From: a virus
DNA: 64,000 nucleotides
IMG/VR virus record: IMGVR_UViG_3300017963_000016
Span: 29,472 to 93,471 of that record
Strand: one strand, 5' to 3'
The position numbers and the translations under genes were made by a program. A model generated the notes under the pieces. The model made no database searches and was not told the DNA's origin. It saw nothing but the letters and a program-made list of their open reading frames with translations. This document shows, one piece after another, positions 40,803-48,650 of the stretch; the first letter of the stretch is position 1; every line of letters begins with the position of its first letter.

Positions 40803-41102
40803 TTATAAGCTTTTATCCCATTGAACAAATCTTCTTTTAACATCATTTCTATTATTAAGTTTATCCCTATATTCCAGATCATCTCCAAAATAAACATAAT
40901 TCCCATTTTGAAGAGATTTTAACATCATATCAATCTCCCATTTATGATATGAATGTTTATACTTCTTTAACCATAATTCTAAGTTTTTCTTAGTTCTAAT
41001 CTCAATTACATAAAGATCATAAGTCTTATCTATATATCTCCATTTAAAGATTCTATGATCTCCTTTAAACAGAAATATTTTATATTTTCCTTTAAGAGCC
41101 AT
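40803..41102 (-). CDS. Small hypothetical protein
   Basis: This 99-residue, basic protein is rich in aromatic residues (FLFKGDHRIFKWRYIDKTYDLYVI). Strands are followed by helices. The start lies in an ordinary leaderless context. Not recognised. Confidence 0.68.
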   Translation of the reverse strand: MALKGKYKIFLFKGDHRIFKWRYIDKTYDLYVIEIRTKKNLELWLKKYKHSYHKWEIDMMLKSLQNGNYVYFGDDLEYRDKLNNRNDVKRRFVQWDKSL

Positions 41103-41304
41103 GAATAATAATTTATTTTACTTTAATATAAAATTACAGGAGAAAGAAAAAAAATTGTTTAAACTCTCCTGGAGCTTAAACATTATTTAATTTTAAAATA
41201 TTCATATCCTCCAAATAACTAATTTATTTTAATATATTTAATTTTTCAGGTCCTGTAATAATTATTTTAAAAAAGACAGGATAATTATATTTTAGGAAAT
41301 AACT

Positions 41305-41976
41305 CTATTTAATGATAGGTTTAAATTCTTTAGAGGCTGTAGAGTAATCCCTAATTCCTCTGCTAGGAATTTTAGCAATTATCTTAAATGGATAATTTGC
41401 TTTAGCATTGGCTTTTGTTAAGATTTTATAATGATGTTGGCCTCCAATATAGTAAATATTTTTTCTTTTTGGATTGTCTTTCTTTAGATTAATTAGGAAT
41501 TGGCTCAGCCTGTCAATAAATATTTGTTTTTCAGCTTTTGTAAGAAGTTTTGGAGGATAATTATAATCAGGCATATCGTCTTCAATAGAATAAGGAATGG
41601 CTGTTAAAGGCTCTGAAATAATTATTTTAGTAAATCTCTTATCTCTAGTTATTACACTGAGGAATTGATGTGATGTTGATTGAGAGATTTTCTTTTTTCC
41701 ATATTTACAACGTGTCTTTCTAGCTGAGGCACATGGGAGAAATACAATTGGTTTTTGATTATCTGGATTATAGGCTAAGAGCTTTTTGTTAAACCAATTA
41801 GTATTAGACTCAGTTAAGAATGAGGCATTAAAGGGTTTATCAACTTCAGGTTTTTTACCTGTTTTAATATATTGAATGAGTTGAGCCTTATTCATTTTGG
41901 ATATTCCTGTTAATTTTTTCTTTTTAGCAATCTCAATAAGCTCTGATTTAAGCATATCTTCATATTTTTTAGCCAT
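41305..41976 (-). CDS. Archaeosine-synthase-like (DUF5591) protein with N-terminal SAP/Rho-N-like segment
   Basis: Residues 8-38 (MLKSELIEIAKKKKLTGISK ...) are a SAP or Rho-N-like helical unit that binds nucleic acid. Residues 78-145 match the core of archaeosine synthase ArcS (DUF5591): FLPCASARK, then SQSTSHQF, SEPLTAIP and PDYNYPP. In ArcS the Cys/Lys/Ser/His elements surround the site that converts preQ0 in tRNA to archaeosine. Here the domain is free of the tRNA-binding PUA region, so the target could be DNA. It is a single gene without ribosome site. Confidence 0.7.
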   Translation of the reverse strand: MAKKYEDMLKSELIEIAKKKKLTGISKMNKAQLIQYIKTGKKPEVDKPFNASFLTESNTNWFNKKLLAYNPDNQKPIVFLPCASARKTRCKYGKKKISQSTSHQFLSVITRDKRFTKIIISEPLTAIPYSIEDDMPDYNYPPKLLTKAEKQIFIDRLSQFLINLKKDNPKRKNIYYIGGQHHYKILTKANAKANYPFKIIAKIPSRGIRDYSTASKEFKPIIK

Positions 41977-42020
41977 ATTATCTCAACTTTTTGATATTCT
42001 CAATTTTATATTTTTTCATA

Positions 42021-42314
42021 TTAAATAAGTGTATAAGTTATTTGTTTTTCTTTCCAGGTTTGTTTATCTCTATATTTTTCAGTAATAGTAATTTTACCTT
42101 GTTTTATTTTGAAAGTATAACTCCTGGATACTCCAGAGGATTGAGTTAAGTAAGATGTTTTGCCTGTATAGAATGTTTTTTCGATATCCTCTCCTTTCTT
42201 TGCCATTGCTAAGATTTTCTCAATTACATCAGGCTTTCTATACTCATTATACCTGCTGTTTGTCCAATGTAATATTTTGTTAAGATTTGTTTTATTAAGC
42301 TTTAGTTTAGGCAT
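42021..42314 (-). CDS. Small beta-rich protein
   Basis: This 97-residue protein has an N-terminal helix followed by beta strands (SYTFKIKQGKITITEKY) and ends at a strand. Basic. Not recognised. Confidence 0.68.
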   Translation of the reverse strand: MPKLKLNKTNLNKILHWTNSRYNEYRKPDVIEKILAMAKKGEDIEKTFYTGKTSYLTQSSGVSRSYTFKIKQGKITITEKYRDKQTWKEKQITYTLI

Positions 42315-42362
42315 ATTAAAATTCTCTTGATAATTTCTATTAAAAATAATACTCTTTTTCTT

Positions 42363-43211
42363 TTATTTATAATTGTTGAATATAAAATTATCTAATGGGA
42401 GAGGCTTTTTAATTCTTAATCTCATATTTGAAATTAATAACTCTTTTACCAATTGATGTTTAGAATTAATTTGATGTTTAGTTAAATTCTCATAAACATA
42501 GCAAAAAGAGAATCTTTCTTTTATAGCTTCAGAATAATTTATTGTCATAATCCATTTTGCTCTTTTAAGTTGCTCTACTAAATAGAAAAATTTTTTATGA
42601 TCAAAATTTCTATGTAAGCCTCCATTTTTCCCATAGAGATTTGATAATTTATTATTAGTATAAGGAGGATCGAAATAATAGAAAATTCCAAGATGATCTT
42701 CTAATAATTCACTATAATCTTGATTAAATAATTGGGTATTAATAAAGGGAGATTTATATTCCCTTATTTTCAGAATAGATTTAATAGTAAAATGATCTTT
42801 AAATGATTTTTCAGAATATCCACTATTTAAAGCAATTCCATTAAAACCAATTCTGCTGAGGATAAAATATCTTGAGGCCTTTATTAATGAATTAGAATCA
42901 GGATTGAAAAGCTCTTTTTTACATTTCAAAAAAAGTTCCTTTCCAGATTTATATTTCTCTTTTAGCCTTAAAATCTCCTTAATTAAATCTTCATTGGAAT
43001 TAATTAGAGTATACCAAAAACAATAGAGATTTGTATTAATATCATTCAAGATTGAGGGAATTTTATTATGCTTCCTTAATTGGAAAAAAACAGAGCCTCC
43101 TCCCAAAAATAGTTCCCTATATTCTTTCATATCTTTTGGAAAGTGATTTACTAGACTTTTAGCCATGAGGCTTTTGCCTCCAGGATACCTTAATACTGAT
43201 TTAGATTTCAT
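42363..43211 (-). CDS. D12-class N6-adenine DNA methyltransferase (Dam-like)
   Basis: This is a standard D12 enzyme of 282 residues: LRYPGGKSLM (motif X, 7-16), ELFLGGGSVFFQL (motif I, 33-45), RIGFNG (region of residue 120) and FDPPYTNN (motif IV, near 180). It closely follows Dam/DpnM layout, unlike the longer left-arm enzyme, so the two probably have different targets; GATC is a guess. It has its own promoter region, which holds the GAATGACTAACT motif. Confidence 0.93.
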   Translation of the reverse strand: MKSKSVLRYPGGKSLMAKSLVNHFPKDMKEYRELFLGGGSVFFQLRKHNKIPSILNDINTNLYCFWYTLINSNEDLIKEILRLKEKYKSGKELFLKCKKELFNPDSNSLIKASRYFILSRIGFNGIALNSGYSEKSFKDHFTIKSILKIREYKSPFINTQLFNQDYSELLEDHLGIFYYFDPPYTNNKLSNLYGKNGGLHRNFDHKKFFYLVEQLKRAKWIMTINYSEAIKERFSFCYVYENLTKHQINSKHQLVKELLISNMRLRIKKPLPLDNFIFNNYK

Positions 43212-43213
43212 AG

Positions 43214-43236
43214 TTAGTCATTCATTTCCAGGATTA
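43214..43236 (-). repeat. Dispersed CCTGGA-GAATGACTAACT motif, copy 1
   Basis: CCTGGAAATGAATGACTAACT on the minus strand lies immediately before the Dam start. Related copies are at 44233-44250 and 52128-52148. Confidence 0.5.
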
Positions 43237-43239
43237 TTA

Positions 43240-43650
43240 TCAAATCCTGAATCCTCCTCCTCTTCTTTTTAATGCTTTCTGAAATTCCTCTTCATTAAAA
43301 ACATCATTTCTAAAACTGATATTATCAGCTCTCTCAAATACTCCAGGTATTTTTTTTCTAGCTTTAAGAACTTTAAATCTTACGGGCCTGGATTTCTCCA
43401 CTTCTATATATCCTAAATCTCTTAGATTTCTGATATATTTATTTATATTAGTTTTATTAACTCCTGTAGTATCAGCAATATCTTGATAAGTAAACCAGGT
43501 TTCTTTAGGAAATCTATTAATTATAAAATAAGCTAAATTAGTTTTATAAGGATTTCCCATTTTATTGCTAGAAAGTCTTTTAAATAATTCTTCAGCAGAA
43601 TTAAAGTTATTTTTCTCTAATTCACTCATTTTTATCTTTATAACAGTCAA
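43240..43650 (-). CDS. Winged-helix regulator
   Basis: In this 136-residue protein WFTYQDIADTTGVNKTNINKYIRNLRDLGYIEV is a textbook winged helix; the last 40 residues are a charged tail. TTG at 43650 is preferred because GGAGAG lies nine bases upstream and the codon forms a TTGA overlap with the zinc protein. It lies directly upstream of the Dam gene, a sensible position for its regulator. Confidence 0.75.
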   Translation of the reverse strand: MTVIKIKMSELEKNNFNSAEELFKRLSSNKMGNPYKTNLAYFIINRFPKETWFTYQDIADTTGVNKTNINKYIRNLRDLGYIEVEKSRPVRFKVLKARKKIPGVFERADNISFRNDVFNEEEFQKALKRRGGGFRI

Positions 43651-43997
43651 TGATATTTTCTCTCTCCATATTCTAATTCTTTTTTATCCATTTGGATTTT
43701 ATTTAAATCTTTATAATAATAACCAACTCCTTTCCATGTATATTTATCCTTAACATAGAGCCTGGTTTTATTTCTATAGATTTCCTTTAGAATAGTTAAA
43801 TCCTTATCTATAATTGTAGAATAACATTTCTTACAATAATAACCAACAGCTTTCCAGGAGCCTTTAAATTTTATATATAATCTGTTCATTGAATAAGCAT
43901 TATATCTAGCCTGAAGGCCTGAGCCTGAAGTATACAAATAATAACATTTTTCACATTTTCTGGATTGCTTTTTGCCTGTTGCTATTTTCTTTGCCAT
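43647..43997 (-). CDS. Zinc-finger protein with repeated aromatic unit
   Basis: This 116-residue protein has CEKC near residue 15 and CKKC near 56. The phrase KGSWKAVGYYCKK recurs as KYTWKGVGYYYKD 35 residues later, so the protein holds an internal repeat in which the second copy has lost the Cys. A TATA box lies 29 bases upstream, so it is probably leaderless. It heads a three-gene unit with the regulator and Dam. Confidence 0.75.
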   Translation of the reverse strand: MAKKIATGKKQSRKCEKCYYLYTSGSGLQARYNAYSMNRLYIKFKGSWKAVGYYCKKCYSTIIDKDLTILKEIYRNKTRLYVKDKYTWKGVGYYYKDLNKIQMDKKELEYGERKYH

Positions 43998-44020
43998 AAT
44001 TAAATATGATCTTAAGGATT

Positions 44021-44040
44021 TAAAAATTTATAGTATACTA
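44021..44040 (-). promoter_or_regulatory. AGTATACT-linked TATA box of the 43997 gene
   Basis: The minus strand reads TAGTATACTATAAATTTTTA, in which a palindromic AGTATACT directly precedes the TATA box at about -29. The same octamer lies in the R2 repeat at 46436. Confidence 0.5.
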
Positions 44041-44105
44041 AACTTATCATTATTTTCATCATTCATCATTCCAGGTAATGAGTTGGTAAAATTCTGGTAA
44101 GATCA

Positions 44106-44121
44106 GATTTCTATAGAAATC
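44106..44121. promoter_or_regulatory. 16-base perfect palindrome
   Basis: GATTTCTATAGAAATC reads the same on both strands. It lies in a 294-base gene-free stretch upstream of the 43997 gene and may be an operator. Confidence 0.45.
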
Positions 44122-44145
44122 TATAGTTTTCTCAGGTTTGGAAAA

Positions 44146-44230
44146 ATCGATCACTAGTCGTAAAATTTTTAGAGGAGAAAATATTTTAAATGAATCCTAT
44201 AATGTTTTGGAGGCTCCATGTATTCAAAAT
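44146..44230. repeat. 85-base intergenic repeat R1, copy 1
   Basis: It matches 54470-54554 without gaps at 79 of 85 positions. The most constant parts are ATCGATCACTAGTCG at one end and TTTTGGAGGCTCCA near the other. Both copies lie in long gene-free stretches and hold no convincing frame. Confidence 0.85.
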
Positions 44231-44272
44231 GCTAAGTTAGTCATTCAATATATTTTTTAATTTCGGTCCAGG

Positions 44273-44286
44273 AAAAAAATAAAAAA
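44273..44286 (-). terminator. T-rich tract after the 44292 gene
   Basis: Coding strand T6-A-T7 starts a few bases past the stop. Confidence 0.5.
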
Positions 44287-44291
44287 TTTTT

Positions 44292-45020
44292 TTAAATGGC
44301 TCCAGGATATGCTGTTTGTCTTTTTTTTCTTCTAGTTCTAATAATAAGAAATCCAATTAAAACACTCATAATTGAAAAGACAAATATAGATATGAGAATA
44401 AAAAGAAGATCACTCTCTGCAATTGAAAAGTCTCCAAAAGTTATTAACTCCTCTTCTATTATGGTTATTCCTGAAGTAAAATCTACTCCAATTTTTTGAG
44501 GAGCTAATTCTTTTAATTCTTTCCTATAAGATATTATTTCAAAATTATTAATATTAAATGGTATTCCAATTGAGATTAATAAATTTCCCTCATGTAATGA
44601 TACATACGATTGTTTTGATATAATAAAGAAAGGCTCTGAACTCCCATTTGATTGTATTTTCAAATCATATCCCTCTATTTTACTGAAATCTGTAAAATCT
44701 TTAAACTCTAATTTATCAGGGTCAAAAAAGATATAGAAAATAAATAGATATTTGTCAAAATCTTCTTTTTTTAAATCATATTTGAAATCAATATGGAGAT
44801 TATAAGCCATAGTTGAGTAGTGTCTAATAATATCAATATTCTCATAGCCAATTTGAACATTCTCAGTTTTGAGATTTCCAAAATATTCGATTACATCATT
44901 CTGAGTATCAGTTCTTATATCTACAATTGGAGGAGGAGGCATTTCAGCTTTAGAAATTCCAACAAATATATTAAGAGTTATAAGAATTAGAAGAGTAAGA
45001 AATATTTTATTAGTTTTCAT
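44292..45020 (-). CDS. Secreted single-pass membrane protein, Asgard-like surface type
   Basis: This 242-residue protein has a signal peptide at 1-25 (IFLTLLILITLNIFVGISKA), an extracellular beta-rich domain, and a C-terminal membrane helix at about 207-228 followed by RTRRKKR. The pattern D-T-QNDV-EYFG-NVQIGYENIDI near residues 36-65 resembles domains common in Asgard surface proteins (a 'GDV ... DI' beta unit). It may be exposed on the host cell or virion surface. It has its own promoter and terminator. Confidence 0.8.
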   Translation of the reverse strand: MKTNKIFLTLLILITLNIFVGISKAEMPPPPIVDIRTDTQNDVIEYFGNLKTENVQIGYENIDIIRHYSTMAYNLHIDFKYDLKKEDFDKYLFIFYIFFDPDKLEFKDFTDFSKIEGYDLKIQSNGSSEPFFIISKQSYVSLHEGNLLISIGIPFNINNFEIISYRKELKELAPQKIGVDFTSGITIIEEELITFGDFSIAESDLLFILISIFVFSIMSVLIGFLIIRTRRKKRQTAYPGAI

Positions 45021-45102
45021 AATATAAAATTAGGCTTAGTTTAATTTAAGTTATAAGTAAAAAAAAAGAAATTAATGAGAGAGTTTTATTTCAATTTTTA
45101 AT

Positions 45103-45117
45103 AAAAAAGGAAAAAAA
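45103..45117 (-). terminator. T-rich tract after the 45118 gene
   Basis: Coding strand T7-CC-T6 touches the stop codon. Confidence 0.5.
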
Positions 45118-45600
45118 TTATTTTAATACATAAACTTGAACTCTATTTTTTCCAAAAGACTTAGAGGCCATTACTTTAAGTTTAGATAACGGTATATTAT
45201 TTTCTTTTGAATATTCTTTTACAAATCTCTCAGCCTCTCCTTTAGCCTGTAATCCAGGAGAGCTATATGATTTCAAGAGGCTTTTGATCTTTCTTCCCTT
45301 TAAATTAATATACATATCCTCCCAAATCTTACCTGCGATAATCCCATCATTATATAGAGTATAACATTGGAGTTTTGTATTTTTACAGCCAATATACTCA
45401 ACTAGACCTCTATTGTTCAATCCTTTCAAGATATTATACAGGGATTTTCTTTCCTTACTCACATCTAATTTATTTACTTTTGATAATATTTGTTTATGAG
45501 TTAAGGGTTTTTCAGCCTTATATAAAACTCTTAATACTAGGGCCTCCACACTTCCTATTGAAAAGGAGCCTGGATACTTATACCATAGAATCTTATACAT
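45118..45600 (-). CDS. Winged-helix regulator
   Basis: In this 160-residue protein residues 15-85 (GSVEALVLRVLYKAEKPLTH ... ILKGLNNRGLVEYI) form a winged helix. The C-terminal 60 residues are basic and include a LSKLKVMASKSFGKNRVQVYVLK end. No ribosome site is seen. Confidence 0.74.
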   Translation of the reverse strand: MYKILWYKYPGSFSIGSVEALVLRVLYKAEKPLTHKQILSKVNKLDVSKERKSLYNILKGLNNRGLVEYIGCKNTKLQCYTLYNDGIIAGKIWEDMYINLKGRKIKSLLKSYSSPGLQAKGEAERFVKEYSKENNIPLSKLKVMASKSFGKNRVQVYVLK

Positions 45601-45665
45601 TTTTTATAAACCAATTTAATTTAATTGATTAATATATTATTTATTAAATTAATAAATTTCATGCT

Positions 45666-45681
45666 AAAAAAAGAAAAAAAA
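45666..45681 (-). terminator. T-rich tract after the 45690 gene
   Basis: Coding strand reads T8-C-T7, nine bases past the stop. Confidence 0.5.
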
Positions 45682-45689
45682 GAAAGGAT

Positions 45690-45929
45690 TTATTTTAAAG
45701 CTCTTACTTTATTGAGAAATTCATTATGAGGAATCCTTTTTTTCTTATCAGGGTCGATTTCGTTTAAATGTCTCCCTGTTGTATTTCCCCATTGGTTTTC
45801 AGAGATAAGTAATTTATTCCCTTTTTTAACAGCAACTAAAGTCTTATAGCTAAAAAAGAATCTAAATCCATTTATCCTCACTTCATTAAAATTTGGTTTA
45901 ATAGGATTAATCTCAGGTATACCTACCAT
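45690..45929 (-). CDS. Small conserved-looking mobile-element protein
   Basis: The 79-residue protein has FSYKTLVAVKKGNKLLISENQWGNTTGRHLN, split here as SYKTLVA, then W.NTTGRHLN, a signature I associate with small phage proteins of the DUF8033 type. The ATG at 45929 fits a TATA-like TTTAATTAAA about 26 bases upstream. Role unknown. Confidence 0.7.
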   Translation of the reverse strand: MVGIPEINPIKPNFNEVRINGFRFFFSYKTLVAVKKGNKLLISENQWGNTTGRHLNEIDPDKKKRIPHNEFLNKVRALK

Positions 45930-46019
45930 TATTTTCACTAATAATTTTTTTAATTAAAGTATTATTTTAGTTTTATTTTAATATTTAGATAAATAAAAAG
46001 AAAATTAAAGATTGAGTAT

Positions 46020-46361
46020 TTATTGAATATTGTATTTTCTCATGTTTTTCTCAACAAAATATCCCATACTAGCTATCATAGGCATTTTAGTAATAGTATT
46101 GAATATTATAGTTGTATCATAAGTATCTCCTTTATTTATATATAGAGCAACTATATCTCCATAATAACCTCTTCTAAATGATGAGCCTCTAATAGCCTCC
46201 ACTCCATAGCCTCCAATTAACTTGTTTATTCTTTTAAGCATAACTTCAGCTTTAGCTCCTGATACTTTTCTGATTTTGGATAACAATAAATCTATCTCTT
46301 TAGCCTCTTCTTTTGAAATACTGAATACTTGTAATAATCTTTTTTGCCTTTCATATCCCAT
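46020..46361 (-). CDS. Small conserved-looking mobile-element protein
   Basis: This 113-residue protein has the phrases GGYGVEAIRG, YYGDIVALYINKGDTYDTTIIF and MGYFVE, which resemble a short phage and plasmid protein with a GVEAI ... LYVNxGDTYxxT pattern. No activity is known for that group. The N-terminal 50 residues are helical. Confidence 0.72.
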   Translation of the reverse strand: MGYERQKRLLQVFSISKEEAKEIDLLLSKIRKVSGAKAEVMLKRINKLIGGYGVEAIRGSSFRRGYYGDIVALYINKGDTYDTTIIFNTITKMPMIASMGYFVEKNMRKYNIQ

Positions 46362-46435
46362 AAAGTTCACTTAATTTTGTTTTAATTAATAATGAGATTA
46401 AGTTCTATTTTAGTTTTAAGATCAATTGATTAATT

Positions 46436-46461
46436 AGTATACTAAATAAAAGTTATACCAG
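46436..46461. repeat. R2 repeat, copy 1 (AGTATAC motif)
   Basis: These 26 bases match 54672-54697 at 24 positions. This copy is centred in a 12-base palindrome, TTAGTATACTAA. Confidence 0.6.
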
Positions 46462-46492
46462 GAAATGATCAATTTGTTTTGGATTGAGGAGA

Positions 46493-46711
46493 TTATATTG
46501 GTTTAATCTTTATTCTTTTACTCAATTCCTTAGCAATTTTCTGAGATTTTAATAATGATTGAATCATAATCCTGGCCTGTTTTTTATCTTTCTCAAACCT
46601 AAATGAATATTCATTCGGCAATAATCCAAAAATATTATCTACTTTTTTAACAAAATCATCTAGGAATTTCTTAGTATATACAGGAGATTTAGTATCAACA
46701 ACAATATTCAT
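46493..46711 (-). CDS. Small basic protein
   Basis: This 72-residue protein has a strand (NIVVDTKSPVY) then helices with basic residues (EKDKKQARIMIQSLLKSQK). Single gene, no ribosome site. Not recognised. Confidence 0.66.
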   Translation of the reverse strand: MNIVVDTKSPVYTKKFLDDFVKKVDNIFGLLPNEYSFRFEKDKKQARIMIQSLLKSQKIAKELSKRIKIKPI

Positions 46712-46751
46712 AATAATATTATATCAATCTTAGATTAAAGTTTTTTTATTT

Positions 46752-46771
46752 AAAAAAAAAAGAAAAAAAAA
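46752..46771 (-). terminator. T-rich tract at the end of the 52000-46776 cluster
   Basis: Coding strand T9-C-T10 follows directly after the last gene of the cluster. It is the strongest T-tract in the window. Confidence 0.6.
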
Positions 46772-46775
46772 TTAA

Positions 46776-46991
46776 TTAGTGATTATATCTCTTATCTTCT
46801 AAAATCTCATCAATTTGTTTAATTAATGGCTCCCTGATTTTAGGAGAGGCTTGTTTAATTAAACCTCTCCTATAAACTTTAAGCATTTCAAGAAAAACCT
46901 TATCAGTTATTTTATCATAGGTTAATCCATGCTGTTTAATAAGAGCTATACTTATCTCTATATGAGATATTTTCAAACTATATACTACCAT
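46776..46991 (-). CDS. Small helical protein
   Basis: This 71-residue, all-helical and basic protein is the last gene of the SD-led cluster that begins at 52000. It overlaps the winged-helix gene by seven bases. Not recognised. Confidence 0.66.
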   Translation of the reverse strand: MVVYSLKISHIEISIALIKQHGLTYDKITDKVFLEMLKVYRRGLIKQASPKIREPLIKQIDEILEDKRYNH

Positions 46992-47338
46992 TCTTTAAAT
47001 CCCTCTAGATTGTTTTTAAATACTCTTCTTTTCAAATATACCAAAACCTGATATAATTCTACTCCTTTTGGAGTAAGCTGAATCTGTTTTTCATGATCAT
47101 TCAGTTTAAAGATTCTGATTAGTTGCTCTTGGAGGAGAATATCTTTATTTCTAATAAACATATTCTTATTTCCGATATTATCTAATCTTGTATAGAATGA
47201 AGAGTAAGGCAAACAATTAACCCATTCCTGAGGAGGCCTTTCCTCAGGATTATTATTACTCTCATCTATCCAATCTTTAAGAATATCTAATATTTTCCAA
47301 AAGCCTATTTTTTTGAAGAGCTGATGTAATTTTTTCAT
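46985..47338 (-). CDS. Winged-helix-like protein
   Basis: This 117-residue protein ends KQIQLTPKGVELYQVLVYLKRR, the wing and final helix of a winged helix. The N-terminus (KKIGFWKILDILKDWI) is similar to KIGFGGYYDFLECLK in the gene at 20766. GGAGG precedes the ATG. Confidence 0.7.
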   Translation of the reverse strand: MKKLHQLFKKIGFWKILDILKDWIDESNNNPEERPPQEWVNCLPYSSFYTRLDNIGNKNMFIRNKDILLQEQLIRIFKLNDHEKQIQLTPKGVELYQVLVYLKRRVFKNNLEGFKEW

Positions 47339-47361
47339 AATTTTTCCTCCATTTCTATTTA

Positions 47362-48114
47362 TTATAAGGTATTATTTCTTATTATATTATCTGAAATAAT
47401 CTTTAAGTTCTTTTTTGTTAAAATATACTCCTTAGGGTTTAGACCTGAATTTTCATAATCCTGTTTAAATTTTTTTATTTTATCTTGATAAGTATGAAAT
47501 ATCTTAGGCTCCTCATATCTTAATTTATTATCGAATACTTTTTCTAATCCCTTTTGAGTTATACTATAATAATATTCTGATAACTCAAAGTTAGTCTTAA
47601 AAGCTAAGCCATTACTTATTAAATCCTCTAGGATACCTCTTATTTTATTATAAGGGATTATAATATCATGGCATTGGAATAAATAGCTTTTAATTCTAGA
47701 GATAGTTATCTCATCACTATCATAACTTAGGCCATAGTTTTCTGTAAATGGGAATTTTCTGAAAAATCTTATCTTAATCCAGGTTTTATGTAATTTCCTC
47801 TTCTTATAATTAAACCAAACAAAATATAATTGTTTTAAAATAATTTCATGTAAATCCTGGTTTAATCTATTAATAAACTTAAACTCTCTCTGAGCTTTTA
47901 ATAATGAGCTTAATTTCTGAAAGTTAAAACATTTTTCCTTGAAATAGGTTTTTATCTCATTAATACTCTTAGTATGAAATCTAATATCAAAATTATAAGT
48001 CTTTTTATCTTTAAAATCCTGGAATTTAATTTCTATTAAATAATAATCTTTAGCTTTTCTAATATTAAAAAAATGAATATTATTAAAAAAAAAGTTAGTT
48101 TTTAATTCTTTCAT
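47362..48114 (-). CDS. Hypothetical protein with winged-helix-like domain
   Basis: In this 250-residue protein residues 145-200 (IPYNKIRGILEDLISNGLAF ... YYSITQKGLEKVF) look like a winged helix. The N-terminal 100 residues are beta then helix and basic. AAGGAGG precedes the ATG. Confidence 0.7.
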   Translation of the reverse strand: MKELKTNFFFNNIHFFNIRKAKDYYLIEIKFQDFKDKKTYNFDIRFHTKSINEIKTYFKEKCFNFQKLSSLLKAQREFKFINRLNQDLHEIILKQLYFVWFNYKKRKLHKTWIKIRFFRKFPFTENYGLSYDSDEITISRIKSYLFQCHDIIIPYNKIRGILEDLISNGLAFKTNFELSEYYYSITQKGLEKVFDNKLRYEEPKIFHTYQDKIKKFKQDYENSGLNPKEYILTKKNLKIISDNIIRNNTL

Positions 48115-48131
48115 ATAATATAAGCCTCCTT

Positions 48132-48359
48132 TTAATTGCTCCTTTCATACCAATAATTTTCTATTAATTCAAATAGGTTTTTAGCAACTAATTCACGATC
48201 ATCTTGGTTTAGCTCATCTAATAGGCCTAAGTCCTCTATAAAATCAGTAATTCCATCAAAAAAATAGACTAATAGATCAGGTTTATCAGATAGATCAATA
48301 TTGTATACATCTTTAATCTCTCTTTTAATGCTTTCAATATCCTTATCCAAATTTTTCAT
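48132..48359 (-). CDS. Small acidic helical protein
   Basis: This 75-residue, very acidic protein (LGLLDELNQDDRELVAKNLFELIENY) could be a DNA mimic or adaptor, but no family is known. GGAG lies 12 bases before the ATG. Confidence 0.66.
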   Translation of the reverse strand: MKNLDKDIESIKREIKDVYNIDLSDKPDLLVYFFDGITDFIEDLGLLDELNQDDRELVAKNLFELIENYWYERSN

Positions 48360-48367
48360 TTAATTTC

Positions 48368-48649
48368 TCAGCTCCAAAAATCCATATTGTAATTTTTGAT
48401 AAATTCGGCAACTATAAATCTTAGCTTATTCTCATCATTAATTAATTCTGAAATCCAGGAATGAAGAGTTTTAGTAAAAGCATTATTTTTATTAGATTCT
48501 AAAGTCTCTTTAAATTTTTTCTGTAAATCAGGCTCTAAAGAAAAGTGAAATCCTGCTATGGTATCTATGAATCCTCCAATTTTAATTAAGCAATCTCTAA
48601 AACCATGTAAATAACCTTTTTTAAACCATTTTTCAGTTGTTTTTGCCAT
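48368..48649 (-). CDS. Helical hypothetical protein
   Basis: This 93-residue protein has mixed charge and is likely a helical bundle (FRDCLIKIGGFIDTIAGFHF). TGAGG precedes the ATG. Not recognised. Confidence 0.66.
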   Translation of the reverse strand: MAKTTEKWFKKGYLHGFRDCLIKIGGFIDTIAGFHFSLEPDLQKKFKETLESNKNNAFTKTLHSWISELINDENKLRFIVAEFIKNYNMDFWS

Positions 48650-48650
48650 T

